This document shows positions 31,867 through 34,018 of a stretch of 34,018 nt of DNA, one piece after another. Origin of the DNA: DATMQA01 sp035566895 (GTDB lineage Bacteria; Verrucomicrobiota; Verrucomicrobiia; Limisphaerales; UBA8199); NCBI GenBank assembly GCA_035566895.1, contig DATMQA010000024.1:1-34018 (forward strand), read 5' to 3'. Position numbers and translations under genes: made by a program. Every line of letters begins with the position of its first letter. The stretch's first letter is position 1. The notes beneath the pieces were generated by a model. That model was not told the DNA's origin and ran no database searches. It was given only the letters and a program-made list of their open reading frames with translations.

Positions 31867-34018
31867 GCTTCAACGGGGCCGCGCCCGCGCGGGCGCGGAG
31901 AGACCGTGGTTTGCAACCCCGCCTGAACGTAAACCACTTGGCTTCAACGGGGCCGCGCCCGCGCGGGCGCGGAGAGGACAATAACCTCAGTCGACCACCA
32001 TAGCCTGGTTGCTGCGCTTCAACGGGGCCGCGCCCGCGCGGGCGCGGAGAGCGCAGCGACCGACGTTCAGGACGGACTGACACGCATCGCTTCAACGGGG
32101 CCGCGCCCGCGCGGGCGCGGAGAGGATGGATTTGAGGGCGTAGTAGGCGCGGGCGCGATCGGTGCTTCAACGGGGCCGCGCCCGCGCGGGCGCGGAGAGA
32201 GCGATTCGGGCCGCTCTCTTTGGGGAGGAGTACGTCGCTTCAACGGGGCCGCGCCCGCGCGGGCGCGGAGAGTTAAAAATGAACTGCGGCCTCGGAAATC
32301 TTGATTCGCTGCTTCAACGGGGCCGCGCCCGCGCGGGCGCGGAGAGCGAAGGAACCACGACCGCCAATGTGATCATTCCACAGGCTTCAACGGGGCCGCG
32401 CCCGCGCGGGCGCGGAGAGCTCAGGTAATCGAGGAAGCTCCAGCCAGCCCCGGCAGCGCTTCAACGGGGCCGCGCCCGCGCGGGCGCGGAGAGTTGATGA
32501 TGTCAGCGTCCTGGATGCGGGCGCTGAGGTGCTTCAACGGGGCCGCGCCCGCGCGGGCGCGGAGAGTTTGAAAGCTTTAGGCTTGCGCCGCTCATTTTGA
32601 TGCTTCAACGGGGCCGCGCCCGCGCGGGCGCGGAGAGTCGATTCGTCCGGGCTCATCATTGGTGACTACATCGTCGCGCTTCAACGGGGCCGCGCCCGCG
32701 CGGGCGCGGAGAGGATCGAGTCCGTATTTCGTGCACTGAAAAAGGAAGTCGCTTCAACGGGGCCGCGCCCGCGCGGGCGCGGAGAGGGACACGCAAACGC
32801 TCGACACCGTCAATGAGCAAGTGCTGCTTCAACGGGGCCGCGCCCGCGCGGGCGCGGAGAGTCGGCGATCTTGCGCCAGAGTCCCTCTACCGCGGCCTGC
32901 TTCAACGGGGCCGCGCCCGCGCGGGCGCGGAGAGGGAAGTGGCGGAACTTTGAGGCCGACCAACTGCATGCTTCAACGGGGCCGCGCCCGCGCGGGCGCG
33001 GAGAGTTCGTCGCCGGCGCATACCCCGCTTGCTCGCCCGTGCTTCAACGGGGCCGCGCCCGCGCGGGCGCGGAGAGCTGCTGCGCTGCCCGCGTGCGCAC
33101 TACTGGCAATTCGCTTCAACGGGGCCGCGCCCGCGCGGGCGCGGAGAGCTCGGTGGAATGCGTCCAGCGCCCACTCGCGCCAGGTGCGCTTCAACGGGGC
33201 CGCGCCCGCGCGGGCGCGGAGAGACCAAAGACGGGCTTTGGGGTAATGGCGCCAGGCGGGGCGCTTCAACGGGGCCGCGCCCGCGCGGGCGCGGAGAGGG
33301 GCTGTCCTTTAGGATGTCCATGGACACAGCATAATTGCTTCAACGGGGCCGCGCCCGCGCGGGCGCGGAGAGGGTGTTGTTGGTGGTGCCACACCAGGGC
33401 CAAGCCATGCTTCAACGGGGCCGCGCCCGCGCGGGCGCGGAGAGGTAAAAGCCTCCAGCCTGGAAACTACCCCTTGCTTGGCTTCAACGGGGCCGCGCCC
33501 GCGCGGGCGCGGAGAGTTCAAAGGCTCGATGGAGAGTTAAGCCGACTGGTTGCTTCAACGGGGCCGCGCCCGCGCGGGCGCGGAGAGAAGGAGACCCTAC
33601 TGCTACACCACCAAAGTTTGCGCTAGCTTCAACGGGGCCGCGCCCGCGCGGGCGCGGAGAGGCGGCTGCCGGCGGGACATTTGGGAGAGGATCCACAAGC
33701 TTCAACGGGGCCGCGCCCGCGCGGGCGCGGAGAGGGCGGAAAAATTAACCGAAGCTCAAAAAGCTGTTTTGCTTCAACGGGGCCGCGCCCGCGCGGGCGC
33801 GGAGAGTCGCTACGTTGCTTGAGTGTAGCGTTGATACCGTCCGGCTTCAACGGGGCCGCGCCCGCGCGGGCGCGGAGAGGTTGCACTAGATATCCCGGAG
33901 AGGAGGAGCGCTAATAGCTTCAACGGGGCCGCGCCCGCGCGGGCGCGGAGAGAACAAAATCATAGTTACCGTCACCAACTGTAGCTATGCTTCAACGGGG
34001 CCGCGCCCGCGCGGGCGC
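31867..34018. CRISPR. CRISPR array, 29 complete 36-bp repeats plus one partial, 29 spacers
   Basis: Identical 36-bp repeats start at 31867, 31941, 32016, 32089, 32164 and so on to 33917. A thirtieth repeat from 33989 is cut by the window edge. Spacers are 35-40 nt and all differ. The repeat starts GCTTCAACGGGG, has a perfect 20-bp palindrome CCGCGCCCGCGCGGGCGCGG at positions 13-32 and ends AGAG. It can fold as an 8-bp stem with a GCGC loop. On the minus strand the repeat ends GTTGAAGC, resembling the 8-nt 5' handle of many type I crRNAs (for example ATTGAAAC). The left end has no leader space, so transcription is probably leftward from a leader beyond the window. Subtype cannot be set without cas genes. 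Confidence 0.98.

Noticed and set aside
32821..33914. Long open frames through the CRISPR array (up to 251 codons, rich in GRARAGAE, PRPRGRGE and APARARR)
   Set aside because: The 36-bp repeat is 12 codons and its palindromic GC core has no stop codon in most frames, so open frames arise automatically. They are not genes.

Overview
The window looks like a chromosomal segment of a GC-rich, free-living Verrucomicrobiota bacterium, probably a Pedosphaera/Limisphaera relative. This is inferred from family content, not from a marker gene: an ECF sigma factor with a membrane-anchored C-terminal extension, secreted Asp-box/Ig/RCC1 proteins, a WQEY-AGTDP type C-terminal remnant, few strong Shine-Dalgarno sites, and many decayed gene fragments.

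Layout. 1-3.4 kb (minus strand): the 5' end of a probable IS630-type transposase, an ECF sigma factor, and the ribosome-assembly GTPases EngB and RsgA in tandem. 3.5-8.1 kb (plus strand): an HNH endonuclease gene whose core is replaced by simple repeats, a protein with a HEPN-like RxxxxH motif, an AbiV-like HEPN protein, a Sel1-repeat protein and a frameshifted ATP-grasp gene. 8.2-18.5 kb (minus strand): a large secreted double-propeller protein, then a signalling block read as class III nucleotidyl cyclase -> 1582-residue four-receiver coiled-coil protein -> cyclic-nucleotide-domain/thioredoxin-reductase-like fusion. 18.9-22 kb (plus strand): a DUF433/DUF5615 toxin-antitoxin pair, RtcB RNA ligase and a MIF-type tautomerase.

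22-29.9 kb is accessory DNA bounded by two direct copies of a ~225-bp sequence, each joined at the T-loop position to the 3' end of a different tRNA. Between them lie fragments of a MerT-like protein, a serine beta-lactamase-family protein and a DUF1223 protein, an intact ClC transporter and GNAT acetyltransferase, a 483-bp element with 33-bp perfect terminal inverted repeats beside a 30-bp perfect palindrome, and a secreted hydrolase-like gene preceded by a scrap of a related gene. 29.95-31.84 kb holds a divergent pair: a PEP mutase/isocitrate lyase family enzyme and a LysR regulator.

From 31,867 to the right edge runs a CRISPR array: 29 complete identical 36-bp repeats plus one cut by the window edge, with 29 spacers of 35-40 nt. 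The repeat core is a perfect 20-bp GC palindrome. No cas gene is in the window. The array starts 23 bp after the lysR stop, leaving no room for a leader on that side, so the leader and any cas genes probably lie to the right and the array is probably transcribed on the minus strand.

The most unusual items are the CRISPR repeat, the tRNA-end direct repeats, the HEPN gene pair, the in-frame replacement of the HNH core by simple repeats, the four-receiver protein with two histidine-less HPt-like segments, and the ATP-grasp fragment that supplies that protein's stop codon. Homology calls come from reading motifs by eye; no database search was run.
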